A stretch of 64,000 nucleotides of DNA from Mactromeris polynyma (GCA_032209605.1 JASFXZ010000032.1:8557722-8621721), one strand, 5' to 3'. Shown: positions 12,448 to 28,725, counted from the first letter of the stretch. Notes: generated by a model not told the origin, from the letters alone. Program-made: numbers and translations.

Positions 12448-12880
12448 ATGTACATTGCTCCTAAAAACAGAAACTTTTAAAACAATTAAAAACAACAATA
12501 AACAAAGACATATAATATCATTAATCTTTCATAGACCATCATGATCACTAAGCAATCAATGTATTTATTGTCTTCTACAGAATACATGGTGTAATCAGCA
12601 TTAGCTCAATAATACCATCCTTAAACATTGTGTGCTTGCTGTGTCCCAACAAGTAGTTTTTGGACTGGATTAGCAGCTAGAATTTTTTAGATGAGGAAAC
12701 ACTTTTTGCGAGGGTCTATTTTGGTGGGTTGGTAAGGATACCATAAACTCACAATGTTTTAAGGCTCGTCTCAGCCCTGTATATATAATATATAGGACTG
12801 AACTGGTTTGTTAAACATATAAATTAATATAAGGTAGATGAAAGAATCTAAAACATAATTTAATAAGCCCATGAACGTCT

Positions 12881-16745
<3,865 letters not shown>

Positions 16746-17356
16746 GCGATGTTGAAAGGTTACCAGTAACCTGAATTGTAATCAAATAAAATGTCTGTTA
16801 CCAAAAGTTATCGGATACATCCATGCCTGCATGTTTTGGAGGTCAACATGTACCATAAAACTGATTACAAATCAAATAAGTCAATTGATTGATAACAATT
16901 GATTTCAAAAGATAAAACAATTTCTATACTTGTAGCTATGCCATTTTTCAGTTTATGCACAAGTTTCTAGGAGAGTTACGGGCTAAAAAAAATTGAAATT
17001 CTATAAAGTCGCAGCACTTTCAGTCCTCTGATAAATAGTGTCCCGACCTGCCGTGTGAAGAAACTGTGCACACATTTTGCAACCGAACGCTCTGTTTGCC
17101 AAAAAGTACGCGCCCACTGTGCACCCACTCGCTCGAGCATCTCCGAGGTAGCTAGCGAAGGGCGCGTACCTTTTGGCAATGCGTGCACAGTTTCTTAACT
17201 CGTGCGAGTGTAAGCCTTAACCGAACGCACGGCTGATAGAGAGCATGACCAAGTTGTGTGAGCGATTATTGTAAGTTAGAAATTGTTCGTACTTTCATTT
17301 TTGGTAACACCCCTGTTAATTAAGAAACGTTCATGTACAAGACTATGACATATTTA

Positions 17357-17847
17357 TCACCATTTCGAAGTAAGATCTATTGATTGGAAATGCGTAAACG
17401 TACCCCTAGCCACTGACAAATCCGAAATGTCAAATGCAGTGTTGACATCAAGACAGATTTGAGGATAGCCATCAACATAATCACTGTCATATCTTGGTGC
17501 AAACATATTTAGTTTAAACAACCCAAAATTACCTAATATCCTTGAGAAGGAGAGACATCTTCCTTTTATAATTGTTAATTTTGAAGAATTATCTGCTTGT
17601 TTCAACGCTTCTCCAAGGGCGCCGCCATATTGTCGCAATTCGAAACGTTGTAATTTACGACGTTAATTTTGGGATAAATTTACGTAACACGCGTCTTTTT
17701 TCAACTAAATATATTTAAAAAACATTTTATCTTGTAAACTCACTCACGTTTTGGATTAATATAAAGTTGGACCGTATTTAAATGTATTTTATAATCTAAA
17801 TCGATGTCGTAAAAATTGTGTGAAGTCCTTCAACTCGTCAGAAAAGC
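17357..17847. promoter_or_regulatory. FARS2/LYRM4 bidirectional promoter region
   Basis: This gap separates the divergent FARS2 and LYRM4 coding starts. GCGCCGCCATATTG near 17618 matches a YY1-type initiator motif. On the minus strand an ATG there opens either an 8-codon upstream ORF or a 93-codon ORF (17357-17638) with a good donor (GGTACG) near 17401. The longer ORF is of unknown meaning and could be a FARS2 leader exon. Shared promoter function is inference from arrangement. Confidence 0.55.
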
Positions 17848-20384
17848 ATGTCTGCTTCAAGATCCCAAACGCTGTCACTTTACAAACGACTTTTGCGTGA
17901 AGCGAAAAAGTTCAATACATACAACTTTAGGTAATTTATGTCTGTGTTTAGAAAATATACGCTGTCATTGAGTGCTTTTCTATATTTATTCTATTTTACC
18001 TACCTCTCCATGGTAAGCATGTTTCAGATAGATAATTTCAATTTTTATCAATTTGCAGGGGTTCCACTAGCTGCTGAATCTCAAGAATCATTTTGATAAA
18101 TTTTGACCTGATTTTACCATTTCATAGTCAAATTACCTATAATTTAGAGAAAAATTGACCCTTCAGCCAGAATCACGAGGGTCAAAATGAGGCTTTTTGG
18201 AAATTCCAGGGTCAAATTGATTTTAATCATCATCATCTTTATTAATAGCATCACTCAGACTGAGTAATCTCGCGATAATTGGTTGCAGAGGTTTGATAAA
18301 ACTAGCAATTGTGCTTAGGGCATCGTAGAAACCTTAAGTTAAAATGCAGTTGGTGAAATAATCAGAAATATATTTGACAAACGTTGTAAACCACTGAGTA
18401 AAAACCAACATGCCCTTGTCTGCGATTGAACTAGTCCTATACATGCCCTTGTCTGCGATTGAACTAGTCCTATACATGCCCTTGTCTGTGATTGAACTAG
18501 TCCTATGAATGAGACCCTACATAACCACTGAGTAAAAACCAACATGCCCTTGTCTGCGATTGAACTAGTCCTATGAATGAGACCCTACAAAACCACTGAG
18601 TAAAAACCAACATGCCCTTGTCTGCGATTGAACTAGTCCTATGAATGAGACCCTACATAACCACTGAGTAAAAACCAACATGCCCTTGTCTGCGATTGAA
18701 CTAGTCCTATGAATGAGACCCTACATAACCACTGAGTAAAAACCAACATGCCCTTGTCTGCGATTGAACTAGTCCTATGAATGAGACCCTACATAACCAC
18801 TGAGTAAAAACCAACATGCCCTTGTCTGCGATTGAACTAGTCCTATGAATGAGACCCTACATAACCACTGAGTAAAAACCAACATGCCCTTGTCTGGGAT
18901 TGAACTAGTCCTATGAATGAGACCCTACATAAATTATTTCACATTTTGACATTTTCCGGTTATGTTGCATGCAAAGTAAAATGTAAAATAACAACATAAT
19001 GAAAGTTTATGGTTAAATGGGCATGTAAATGTCTAATATTTTGGACTAGGATTGAACCCAATTAAGTCCCTGCATGTTCAGCGGACTCTCGACTATGTCG
19101 CTAAAAAGCTAGGCTGACAGTGAGACTGTTGGAAGTGACTTATATCACCACAAATATTTGAATTTAATTTTGGCAGCCAGACGTAGATCTAATAAACAGA
19201 ATAAAAAACTAACTTCATACTTGTGTTGATATTATTACAGGTTGCATGCTATAGAGAAAACTCAACATGATTTCCGTGCCAACAAAGCTGTGACTGATCC
19301 TAAAATGGTTTCAGCTTTGCTGAAGAAAGCTCAAGAAAATCTTGATATGATTAAACGTCAGGTATTTATTTGATGAAATGGTTTATGTTTTGTCTTTCAA
19401 TTTTTCATTGAATCTATAAATAATACTTGGATGATTCATTTTAAAACTGACCTCCTGGATTGTGGACACACATGAAAGGCTCAGTCTGGAAGGGTAATGA
19501 TTGCACTGTTCATGTTTTGTTAAGTGTTTCACCGCCTTGTGGTCCTCAACCTGCCCTGATATCTTCAGCCCTGCCCTAACCAGGTTATTCGGACATGTCA
19601 ATGAGTCAATGGCAAACTAATCAATGCAGAGAATTTTGAATACTCTTTCTTCCACAAACTACAGTCCTCTGTTAATGTAGTAACACAAACTGACTTTCAA
19701 TCCATCAAGCGGGCTGTAACCCAACATTTGATCGTGTTCAATTGTTTTTACCTGAATGTAAATCTTGGTAAATCTTGGTGTCAGTGTACAAGCTTGCAAC
19801 TTTAATAAACTCAATATTGTCAGGCTATTTCCTGTTTTGCCTTCTGGTCGTATGGTTCTTGGTTGTGTACTGGGAAACCGTCAGATTTTTGCTTGAAGGC
19901 TGGCACTGGTCAGTAACCCAAGAAGCAGTCATCTAGATTGAGTAATATAAGTTGTGAACTTGTACCACTAATGATATAAAATCAAACACATTGATTTTAC
20001 GAGTTTAAACTAATGACAAGTATCCTGTGATTCACACTGGGTAATTGTTTGTGTGATAGAACGAGTGTGTAACATTGTTAGGTCATCTGTCTGTGTTTGG
20101 GACCGAAACACTTAAAAACTGACGTTGAATCTCAGTACAGTAAAACTTCGAATCCTCGAACAGTTTTGTACATATACCGTAGATGCCTCAAACAATAGAT
20201 GGCTCGAACTAATTGCTAGGTCTGACGGCAGTTTGAGGTTTCGAAGTTTTACTGTATATCGTTTTAGCTTAGCCAGTTATTCTGGCACTGAAATTTGTTT
20301 TTTCAATTTCAGGTATTGATTGGTCAGATGTATGGTGAGGGACACTTAGTGATTGAACATCCTTCAGGTTCCAACAAGACATGA
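17848..20384 (+). CDS. LYRM4: LYRM4 (ISD11), Fe-S cluster assembly LYR protein
   Basis: LYRM4/ISD11 stabilises the cysteine desulfurase NFS1 in the mitochondrial matrix, with acyl carrier protein bound in its helical core. Three exons, 17848-17930, 19241-19361 and 20313-20384, join in phase to give 276 nt (91 aa), the same length as human ISD11. Landmarks are SLYKRLLREAKKFNTYNFR, then AIEKTQHDFRANKAV, DPKMVSALLKKAQENLDMIK and RQVLIGQMYGEGHLVIEH. The family's LYR triplet reads LYK here. The first intron contains a 68-bp tandem array and the second a 121-bp MITE close to the acceptor. AATAAA lies 11 nt after the stop. Confidence 0.95.
18400..18932. repeat. 68-bp tandem array in LYRM4 intron 1, about 7 full units plus partial units
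   Basis: Units beginning CCACTGAGTAAAAACCAACA recur at 18525, 18593, 18661 and onward every 68 bp. The 5' part has shorter units of about 33-36 bp containing only TGCCCTTGTCTGCGATTGAA and the following bases. The copies are nearly identical. Confidence 0.92.
20136..20256. mobile_element. 121-bp CAGTAAAAC MITE in LYRM4 intron 2
   Basis: TACAGTAAAACTTCGAA at the left is mirrored exactly by TTCGAAGTTTTACTGTA at the right, with TA at both borders. The right end lies about 55 bp before the exon 3 acceptor. There is no coding capacity. Confidence 0.82.
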
Positions 20385-20394
20385 TGTTTGATGT

Positions 20395-20400
20395 AATAAA
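20395..20400 (+). terminator. Poly(A) signal for LYRM4
   Basis: AATAAA lies 11 nt after the LYRM4 stop codon. T-rich sequence follows. The 3' UTR would be very short. Confidence 0.55.
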
Positions 20401-21659
20401 TTATGGGTTTTATTGTGAACTACAACTCTGTTAAACTTTTCAGCAATTGATTGATTCCTAATTTGCTGGTATACCCCGTATTCTCTAGAATGATATTATA
20501 TGCTTGTGTTGTTCATACTTGTTGTCTATGCATGTAACTTCTTAATTGGCAAACATGTGCTATCAGCCAGTTGACAAATTTGTTATGTCCACCTCGAGGG
20601 TTTGGTGCAAATTTAGTGTAACTCTGATTTAGTAGGGAAGCAATTACAGTAAGTTTGCACCTAACTCAATATTATGTGTTTTTATTCTGTAATACAGTTC
20701 TTCAGTTGTAACTGACATGTCTGGTAAAAAATTCATTTGGTCTCGGTGGGGAATGGGAAATTTTACAGTAAACAAAGAAGGAAATACTTTTTCCAGCTGG
20801 ATAAAGACGGGTTTTATTTTGCCAGCTTCACAGATATTTGTATTTAGCTATCCTTTTTTTAAGCTTTTTCCTCTGTGCGTTTTTGCATATGTCACGGGTA
20901 TTGAAATATTTATGATTTATTCAGTGACGCAGACTATTTGTAGCGTTTCAACCTTATTTGAGAAGAGTTGAATGGTCTGACATGTCACAACATCATTCTA
21001 ATCAAGTGTTATTGGCTAGTCTGTGATGTGTAATTTGTTTTCGTGTTAAATATACACTGCCATACAAAGGTTTCTTCACACTTGAATATTTCGTTACCTT
21101 TTCTTACGGAATTTCAAATAAAACATGTATGACCATGAAGTAAACTTATTCATCCCACTTCTGTGATGGATAGTTAAGAATTAACAATTTGCACATCTTT
21201 GCAGCAGCATCAATCGGCCTGCATCCGAAACCAATATGTGTGTAACTGATTGATCTGACACAGAAAATAAGATAATTTGTTTCAGTACAAATTTATAAAT
21301 ACTTCTACTGAAAAATATTGCTGTGTTAAAAACATTTTCGATTTATTGCATGTGAAACAAATATGAAAATACATTAATTGCAATGGGAAATTGTCAAAGT
21401 GTGAAGGAACTTTTGGAGGGCAGTGTATAAAAGATCAGTTACAGTTATTAAATCATCTACGAGTAAAAAAAAAATTGATTACATAGACTTTTATTAATGT
21501 TTTCACATGTCACTCGAAAACCTATTTTTTGTGATTACACTAAGACATACACTATGAAAAATACAATTTGTAGATGTAGCAAAATATATGCATGAAGTAA
21601 TAAAATGTTTACACGATTCTGTTTCCTGAATACATGTACATGCAGCATGCGCAGATCCA

Positions 21660-21680
21660 GGGGGGGGGGGGGGGGGGGGG
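21660..21680 (+). repeat. Run of 21 G
   Basis: An uninterrupted G homopolymer follows GCAGATCCA. Its length is uncertain in any assembly. It could form a G-quadruplex. Confidence 0.9.
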
Positions 21681-21811
21681 CAGGGACCTGATCCAGCTGA
21701 GATATTTTGGCAAGGTAGGGTTATCCGTTTGTAAGTAGTGATCAAAAGGGAATTACCAATTCAAAAGGCTCGCTTAGATCTGAGCCTTACCAGGAGTAAG
21801 ATGTAAATTGC

Positions 21812-22455
21812 TGGATCTGCTCTTGTGCAGCATGGTTGATGGATCTGCGCTTGTGCAGCATGGTTGATGGATCTGCGTTTGTGCAGCATGGTTGATGGAT
21901 CTGCGTTTGTGCAGCATGGTTGATGGATCTGCGTTTGTGCAGCATGGTCGATGGATCTGCGTTTGTGCAGCATGGTCGATGGATCTGCGTTTGTGCAGCA
22001 TGGTCGATGGATCTGCGCTTGTGCAGCATGGTTGATGGATCTGCGTTTGTGCAGCATGGTTGATGGATCTGCGTTTGTGCAGCATGGTTGATGGATCTGC
22101 GTTTGTGCAGCATGGTCGATGGATCTGCGTTTGTGCAGCATGGTTGATGGATCTGCGTTTGTGCAGCATGGTCGATGGATCTGCGTTTGTGCAGCATGGT
22201 TGATGGATCTGCGTTTGTGCAGCATGGTTGATGGATCTGCGCTTGTGCTGCATGGTCGATGGATCTGCGTTTGTGCAGCATGGTTGATGGATCTGCGCTT
22301 GTGCAGCATGGTTGATGGATCTGCGCTTGTGCAGCATGGTTGATGGATCTGCGTTTGTGCTGCATGGTTGATGGATCTGCGCTTGTGCTGCATGGTTGAT
22401 GGATCTGCGCTTGTGCTGCATGGTCGATGGATCTGCGTTTGTGCAGCATGGTTGA
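21812..22455. repeat. 28-bp minisatellite, about 23 units
   Basis: The unit starts GGATCTGCGTTTGTGCAGCA and continues TGGTTGAT, spaced 28 bp (for example 21841, 21869). Units vary at a few sites (T/C in GCGTTT, TTGATGG against TCGATGG, CAG against CTG). All three minus frames stay open across it because 28 is not a multiple of 3, giving long spurious ORFs. Confidence 0.95.
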
Positions 22456-22989
22456 ATTTAAAAGAAAAAGATTGTACATTGATTGTTTTTGTTCTTTATA
22501 AGAAGACAATCATTATATTATACTCATACATTGTAAATTTATGTTTTAAAAATGTTTTGATTTATCTAAAAGTCTATAACCACTTTGAACATATATCAAA
22601 TCACATTGCCCAGTTTTGCAGTATTGGTTGTAGGGTAAAACTGGGACACTAGTCTGTTTGTATGAGACAATGGAAGCTTCTCATTTCCTTTTTATTTTTT
22701 AATAAATATCTAAATGGAAGACGCACAAGTTTGTTTAGTTACATGACCATCTTGTAACATCGTGTAGGAGTGCCAGTTAATTTCCTTCTACAAAAATAGT
22801 TAGAAACCACTTTGTAATATACATATACAAATATTATGTTAGTACTATGCAGTACAAATAAATTAATATTAAACTGAATGTGTATAATTTGTTACTTTGG
22901 CTTTATTGGCCAATATATGACAGTGTTTACAATTTGAAATTTGTAAACAATTGTACAATGAATTAAAGTGGATCAGACGTTACCATAGC

Positions 22990-25191
22990 AACAGAAATAT
23001 GTGTACAACAGGTTCATTGATTCTGACCATATAATTGCTGCAGAAGCATGTGTACAGGACTCTAGAAATTATCTTTACATACAGTTGTCACTGACTAGTG
23101 TACATGTTAATTTTTACTTGTCTGACATGGGAGGGTAGTTGTACGAACATAGAATAGGGTACAGATTAACAGTTAAGTAGGTGTGCATAACATACTTACT
23201 ATCTTAATACAAACAGGAACACATGTACAACAAATTTCAGTATGTTTGACCATATAATCCATACAGGAACACGTGTACAATATATTTCAGTATGTTTGAC
23301 CATATAATCCATACAGGAACACGTGTACAATATATTTCAGTATGTTTGACCATATAATCCATACAGGAACACGTGTACAATATATTTCAGTATGTTTGAC
23401 CTTATAATCCATACAGGAACACGTGTACAATATATTTCAGTATGTTTGACCATATAATCCATACAGGAACACGTGTACAATATATTTCAGTATGTTTGAC
23501 CATATAATCCATACAGGAACACGTGTACAATATATTTCAGTATGTTTGACCATATAATCCATACAGGAACACGTGTACAATATATTTCAGTATGTTTGAC
23601 CATATAATCCTTACAGGAACACGTGTACAATATATTTCAGTATGCCTGACCATATAATCAATACAGGAACACGTGTACAACAAATTTCAGTATGTCTGAC
23701 CATATAATCAATACAGGAACACGTGTACAACAAATTTCAGTATGTCTGACCATATAATCCATACAGGAACACGTGTACAATAAATTTCAGTATGTTTGAC
23801 CATATAATTTATACAGGAACACGTGTACAACAAATTTCAGTATGTCTGACCATATAATCCACTCAGGAACATGTGTACAACAAATACAGTATGTTTGAAC
23901 ATATAATCAATACAGGAACACGTGTACAACAAATTTCAGTATGTTTGACCATATAATCAATACAGGAACACGTGTACAACCAATTTCAGTATGTTTAACC
24001 ATATACTCAATACAGGAACACGTGTACAACCAATTTCAGTATGTTCGACCATATAATCAATACAGGAACACGTGTACAACCAATTTCAGTATGTTCGACC
24101 ATATAATACAGGAACACGTGTACAACCAATTTCAGTATGTTCGACCATATAATCAATACAGGAACACGTGTACAATAAATTTCAGTATGTCTGACCATAT
24201 AATCCATACAGGAACACGTGTACAATAAATTTCAGTATGTTTGACCATATAATTTATACAGGAACACGTGTACAACTAATTTCAGTATGTCTGACCATAT
24301 AATCCTTACAGGAACACGTGTTCAACCAATTTCAGTATGTCTGACCATATAATCCATACAGGAACACGTGTACAATAAATTTCAGTATGTTTGACCATAT
24401 AATTTATACAGGAACACGTGTACAACTAATTTCAGTATGTCTGACCATATAATCCTTACAGGAACACGTGTACAACCAATTTCAGTATGTCTGACCATAT
24501 AATCCATACAGGAACACGTGTACAACAAATTTCAGTATGTCTGACCATATAATCCATACAGGAACACGTGTACAATAAATTTCAGTATGTCTGACCATAT
24601 AATCCATACAGGAACACGTGTACAACAAATTTCAGTATGTCTGACCATATAATCCATACAGGAACACGTGTACAATAAATTTCAGTATGTTTGACCATAT
24701 AATTTATACAGGAACACGTGTACAACCAATTTCAGCATGTCTGACCATATAATCAATACAGGAACACGTGTACAATAAATTTCAGTATGTTTGACCATAT
24801 AATTTATACAGGAACACGTGTACAACCAATTTCAGCATGTCTGACCATATAATCCATACAGGAACACGTGTACAATAAATTTCAGTATGTTTGACCATAT
24901 TATTTATACAGGAACACGTGTACAACCAATTTCAGTATGTCTGACCATATAATCCACTCAGGAACATGTGTACAACAAATTTCAGTATGTTTGACCATAT
25001 AATCCATACAGGAACACGTGTACAACACATTTCAGTATGTTCGACCATATAATCAATACAGGAACACGTGTACAACCAATTTCAGTATGTTCGACCATAT
25101 AATCAATACAGGAACACGTGTACAATAAATTTCAGTATGTCTGACCATATAATCCATACAGGAACACGTGTACAATAAATAGTTTGACCAT
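22990..25191. repeat. 50-bp satellite, about 40 units, each with CACGTG
   Basis: From 23211 the unit TTTCAGTATGTTTGACCATA, ATAATCCATACAGGAACACG, TGTACAATAT repeats every 50 bp with substitutions that group in blocks. A few units are shortened (for example near 24104). Diverged monomers at 22990-23050 (ATGTGTACAACAGGTTC, CTGACCATATAATTGCTGCA) mark the decayed left edge. The array stops about 46 bp from the sulfotransferase stop codon. Open frames in both strands here are not genes. Confidence 0.95.
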
Positions 25192-25236
25192 ATAATCCTT
25201 ATTCCATTGATAAAAAAACTGTGGAACAATTGCAGA

Positions 25237-28135
25237 CTATCTAGACATTTTGAACAAGTAATCGGGCCGATTTTCATATTCAAACAAGGTAAAATCATCT
25301 TTATAGATTTCAGCCAAGCTTTCAAGGTCTTCTTTAGAAACACTTCTATAATAGTCTAGGTAAGCATTTCCCCCGATTTTGAGCCTTTCTTCTTTGGGGG
25401 TTTCTTGATTGGCTTTTAGAGCCATATGCAGAAACTCAGATTTTGTCAAGGATTCCAGATTTTCCGAACTCAGGGGAAGTGGGACATCGCCAATGAGTCC
25501 CCTGGATATTAGTTTTCTCCAAGCTCGTTCAAATGCTTCAATTAAAACTATGCATTTACCAAATCCTTGTCTTAACTTGCGGTCAAATGGTTGACTGGCT
25601 GTATCTTTTATTGCATCAATCTCCGCCAACTTCTTACCATTAGTTTTTAAAAGGTCCAATGTTTGTGATAAATTCATTTTTATTAAGAGTTCATCCAAAT
25701 CCGTTGCCATATTTTCCATTTTTCCGATGAAGTTATATTTAACTTTGCAAGGTTTACACAATGTATTCATCAATTCAAAATGCATGTCTGGTGAGTATAT
25801 TTGAGAACGCGTACGGTTGCCGATACGTCTAGTGTGTCTACCCCGATTCTTCATTACAAATATAACATATTTAATGTACTCAGCAAATGTTAAATCATGA
25901 CCGCACGAAAGACTCATTCTAGATGGATTTTTCCTTATTGCCTTAATCGCAGGGCGCCCTATTATTCTCCAGTAAACAGGATTAGGGGCCAACACTTTGT
26001 CAACATAACCTGAAACTAGTCGACTATAAGGATTCCTAACAAACATAAATGTATCAGTGCTATCATCATTGTACATATATCCTCTTCTTCCAAATCCTTT
26101 CTCAAAGCTGATATCATACGGGTTGGTTATGTTTTTGTACCGTTTTTCTTTTTCCATCAGAAAAAATCGCCTAATTAAAGTGGTTCCCGCCTTCCATATC
26201 GGGCAGACACTTAACTTTCCAGACGATGTGCTGTACAGCATAAGGAATGGTATCTTTTTCTGCGAAAAGTCATGTGCAGAATTGCGACAGCGGCCTTGAA
26301 CTCGTTTGGCCCGCGTGTATCCTGGAGACTAAAGAATATTTAAAAAATATATATAACAGTAAAGACGAACTCAAAGTGAAAGTAGAAATTGTTATAGACC
26401 CCTTTGGGTGCTCATCGTACACTTGTACCATTAATGAGAATTAAATCTTTGTGATTGCGTTTGTTCAGCTACAATTGTATTATTAGGCATAATAACTTTC
26501 TTACAGATTATTTAACTAAAATTAATTGTTTACAAATTTAAATAATGCTTTATTGGCGGAGCAATTGTCGATAGGTAAAAGCCTTACACCTGATCCTCTT
26601 TGAGCGGGGTTTTAATCCCTGAATTTGATTGGCTAGAAGCAAAACAATTTCCAATGATCCGTAGGCCTATATAGACATTTTGTAATGTGACAGATCTTAT
26701 ATAAGAGCACATAACTGTTCACTTACCATACTTTTCATTGTGTTATCGTCTGTCTCAAGTTTTTCATCACGAACTTGTTTGTCAGAATCTGTCTTCCGAA
26801 CTGTTTCAACAGCAATTTTGTAGTGTGATGCATGGATTCCTATGTTTTTTCGATCCCCTGACATCGCAGGTTCTTGCATGAGGATCAAAACTGTTGAATA
26901 TATAACGAGTAATTATGCCATAGTATGTTATGTGACTTTAATGTCAAATCCCTTTTTTCAACACTATTCCTGTTTTATACGGCGATGTATTGACTTGTTG
27001 ATGGATCTCCAACCAATGACGGCTTATTCTTCAAAAAGCAACTGACGATTTTCATAATTAACCAGTGGTGGTGAGTTTATTTCTGATGTGTATGTGAATA
27101 GCAGATTGTCACGAGTTCTCTCCCTTGATCCCATCTGAAGTTCTCTCCCTTTATCCATTCCTGTGTAAATATACATATACGATAGAACTTGTGACAACCG
27201 CCTGTGTGAATGTCAACTTTTTTCTTCTAGTTTTCGTCATGGTCCTCTTTTGGCTATGGTGGCATATTTCTGCCACCAGTTAACTACTTGTGTTGTGTTT
27301 GAATGATCTTCATTATCATTACTGTTTGTTTAATGTAAGTTCTATTCACAAGCTTATTCTAGTTAAATATGTTATATGTTGTCTAATCTCCATGTACTGG
27401 TATACTCTCTGTATGTTAACCTTTGTTACTTCCATGTTATTGTCTTATATAGATAAAATATTCATAATTTATATATATAGTACTGTAAAACAACTATAGT
27501 ACTGCTTATGGAGTATGTTGTCATCTCTCTCTATATGAATGTATTGTTTAATTGTATATACAGTGGAACCCCTTTAAACCGGAACCTCTTTAATCCGGAA
27601 ACCCATTTAAACTGGACAAATCGTCCGGTCCCAACTTGTTTACTTTATAAATCACCCCTTTAATCCGGAAACCCCTTAATTCAGGAAACCAGACAAGAAT
27701 TTTGGCCCGAAGTGGATATTTTCATTATAAATCACCCCTTTAATCCGGAAACCCCTTAATTCAGGAAACCGGACAAGAATTTTGGCCCGAAGTGGATATT
27801 TTCATTATAAATCACCCCTTTAAACCTGACAAGAATAAAGTCTCAATATTAATGTTCACATCTTGCGCCAAAACTTTTGACGGAAGAGTTTGATACGGAG
27901 CACTGTGAGTATCAGAAGAAATGATTTTTGAATGCAATTGGAAAAATATAAGTTTAAAATATACAAACGAATATTCAAATATCCGAATATTCGTTGACAT
28001 CCCTAGTTTATATTGAATGTACTCACCACTTATTGCAAGAAGAAAACTTAAAATTAGGATTACTCGATACAAGGAAACGGGGTTGTAACAAAGTCTCTTT
28101 ATCTGCCGCATAAGCATTTTCCCCGGAAAAGTCAT
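25237..28135 (-). CDS. Carbohydrate sulfotransferase (CHST8-14/HNK-1 type), type II membrane protein
   Basis: The product transfers sulfate from PAPS to glycans, most likely in the Golgi. Exons 28027-28135, 26727-26890 and 25237-26328 join in phase (1365 nt, 454 aa). Residues 1-20 are a short basic cytoplasmic tail. Residues about 21-41 (SLYRVILILSFLLAISVLIL) form one hydrophobic anchor encoded across the first intron, which supports the join. The 5'-phosphosulfate loop is CPIWKAGTT (133-141) and the 3'-phosphate motif is FVRNPYSRLVSGY (R189, S193). Cysteines and KYNFIGKMENMATDLDEL follow, as usual in the Sulfotransfer_2 family. The family is clear; acceptor specificity (GalNAc, chondroitin, dermatan or HNK-1) cannot be told. 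The satellite begins directly 3', so the 3' UTR may run into it. Confidence 0.9.
27100..27208. mobile_element. Palindromic element, family 'CACAGGAGATTG', copy 2
   Basis: CAGATTGTCACGAGTTCTCT at the left mirrors AGAACTTGTGACAACCGCCTG at the right with a few changes. The central part contains TATACATATACGATAG. It lies in intron 1 of the sulfotransferase gene. Confidence 0.65.
27559..27835. mobile_element. Pogo/Tigger-like terminal fragment with an internal 80-bp duplication
   Basis: TACAGTGGAACCCCTTTAAA followed by repeated TTTAATCCGGAAACC motifs resembles pogo-type termini (CAGTGGAACC). An 80-bp unit starting ATAAATCACCCCTT recurs at 27647, 27727 and 27807. No matching right terminus was found. 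Confidence 0.5.
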
Positions 28136-28545
28136 GCACACTTCTTATGTTGGATTTCTCGATGTGAGCTGAAAGTTGAAAATAGAATAATTACAGACCG
28201 ATGTTTACGCCGCAGTAATAACAATATGTGATATGTACTGGTCAAATTTGCGAACCCGCTAGTACTATTTCATGTAGTTTCTAGAAAGGTTCTGAGTACA
28301 TCGTCTATTGATTAGCAACCCAGTCAACCTTTTATGTACATCTAAGTTAGTGCATAATGAAGAACTCATTAAACCCTCGGTAAAACAGTTTGAATTATGA
28401 AGATATCCCTTCTAGAACAAAAGTTACAGCAACTAAAACTTGGTACTTTTGTGTAACTTTTCAAAATTTGATTTAAGCATAAACATTTATGATTCGCATG
28501 AATTGAAATAGTGAAAAAAATCGATGAAAACTTATCAACATTATA

Positions 28546-28725
28546 ATTATGTTCATGGTTTCAGATCACTGCATAATAATTCGGGTTTATTAGGTATAAT
28601 CTTTGCGGTGCGCTCGACTGGGTAGATATGTCATTATTATGTTCATGGTTTCAGATCACTGCATAATAATTCGGGTTTATTAGGTATAATCTTTGCGGTG
28701 CGCTCGACTGGGTAGATATGTCATT
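28546..28725. repeat. 90-bp direct duplication
   Basis: Two adjacent identical-looking copies begin ATTATGTTCATGGTTTCAGA at 28546 and 28636. The sequence is not otherwise recognised. It lies upstream of the sulfotransferase start. Confidence 0.9.

Noticed and set aside
21761..22509. Three overlapping minus-strand ORFs of 210-240 codons
   Set aside because: They read the 28-bp minisatellite in all three frames; no non-repeat coding sequence or splice support.
23941..25343. ORFs in the 50-bp satellite on both strands
   Set aside because: They follow the repeat period and overlap each other; no unique sequence.
25409..25594. Plus-strand ORFs at 25409-25594 and 26057-26299
   Set aside because: Antisense shadows of the sulfotransferase exon.
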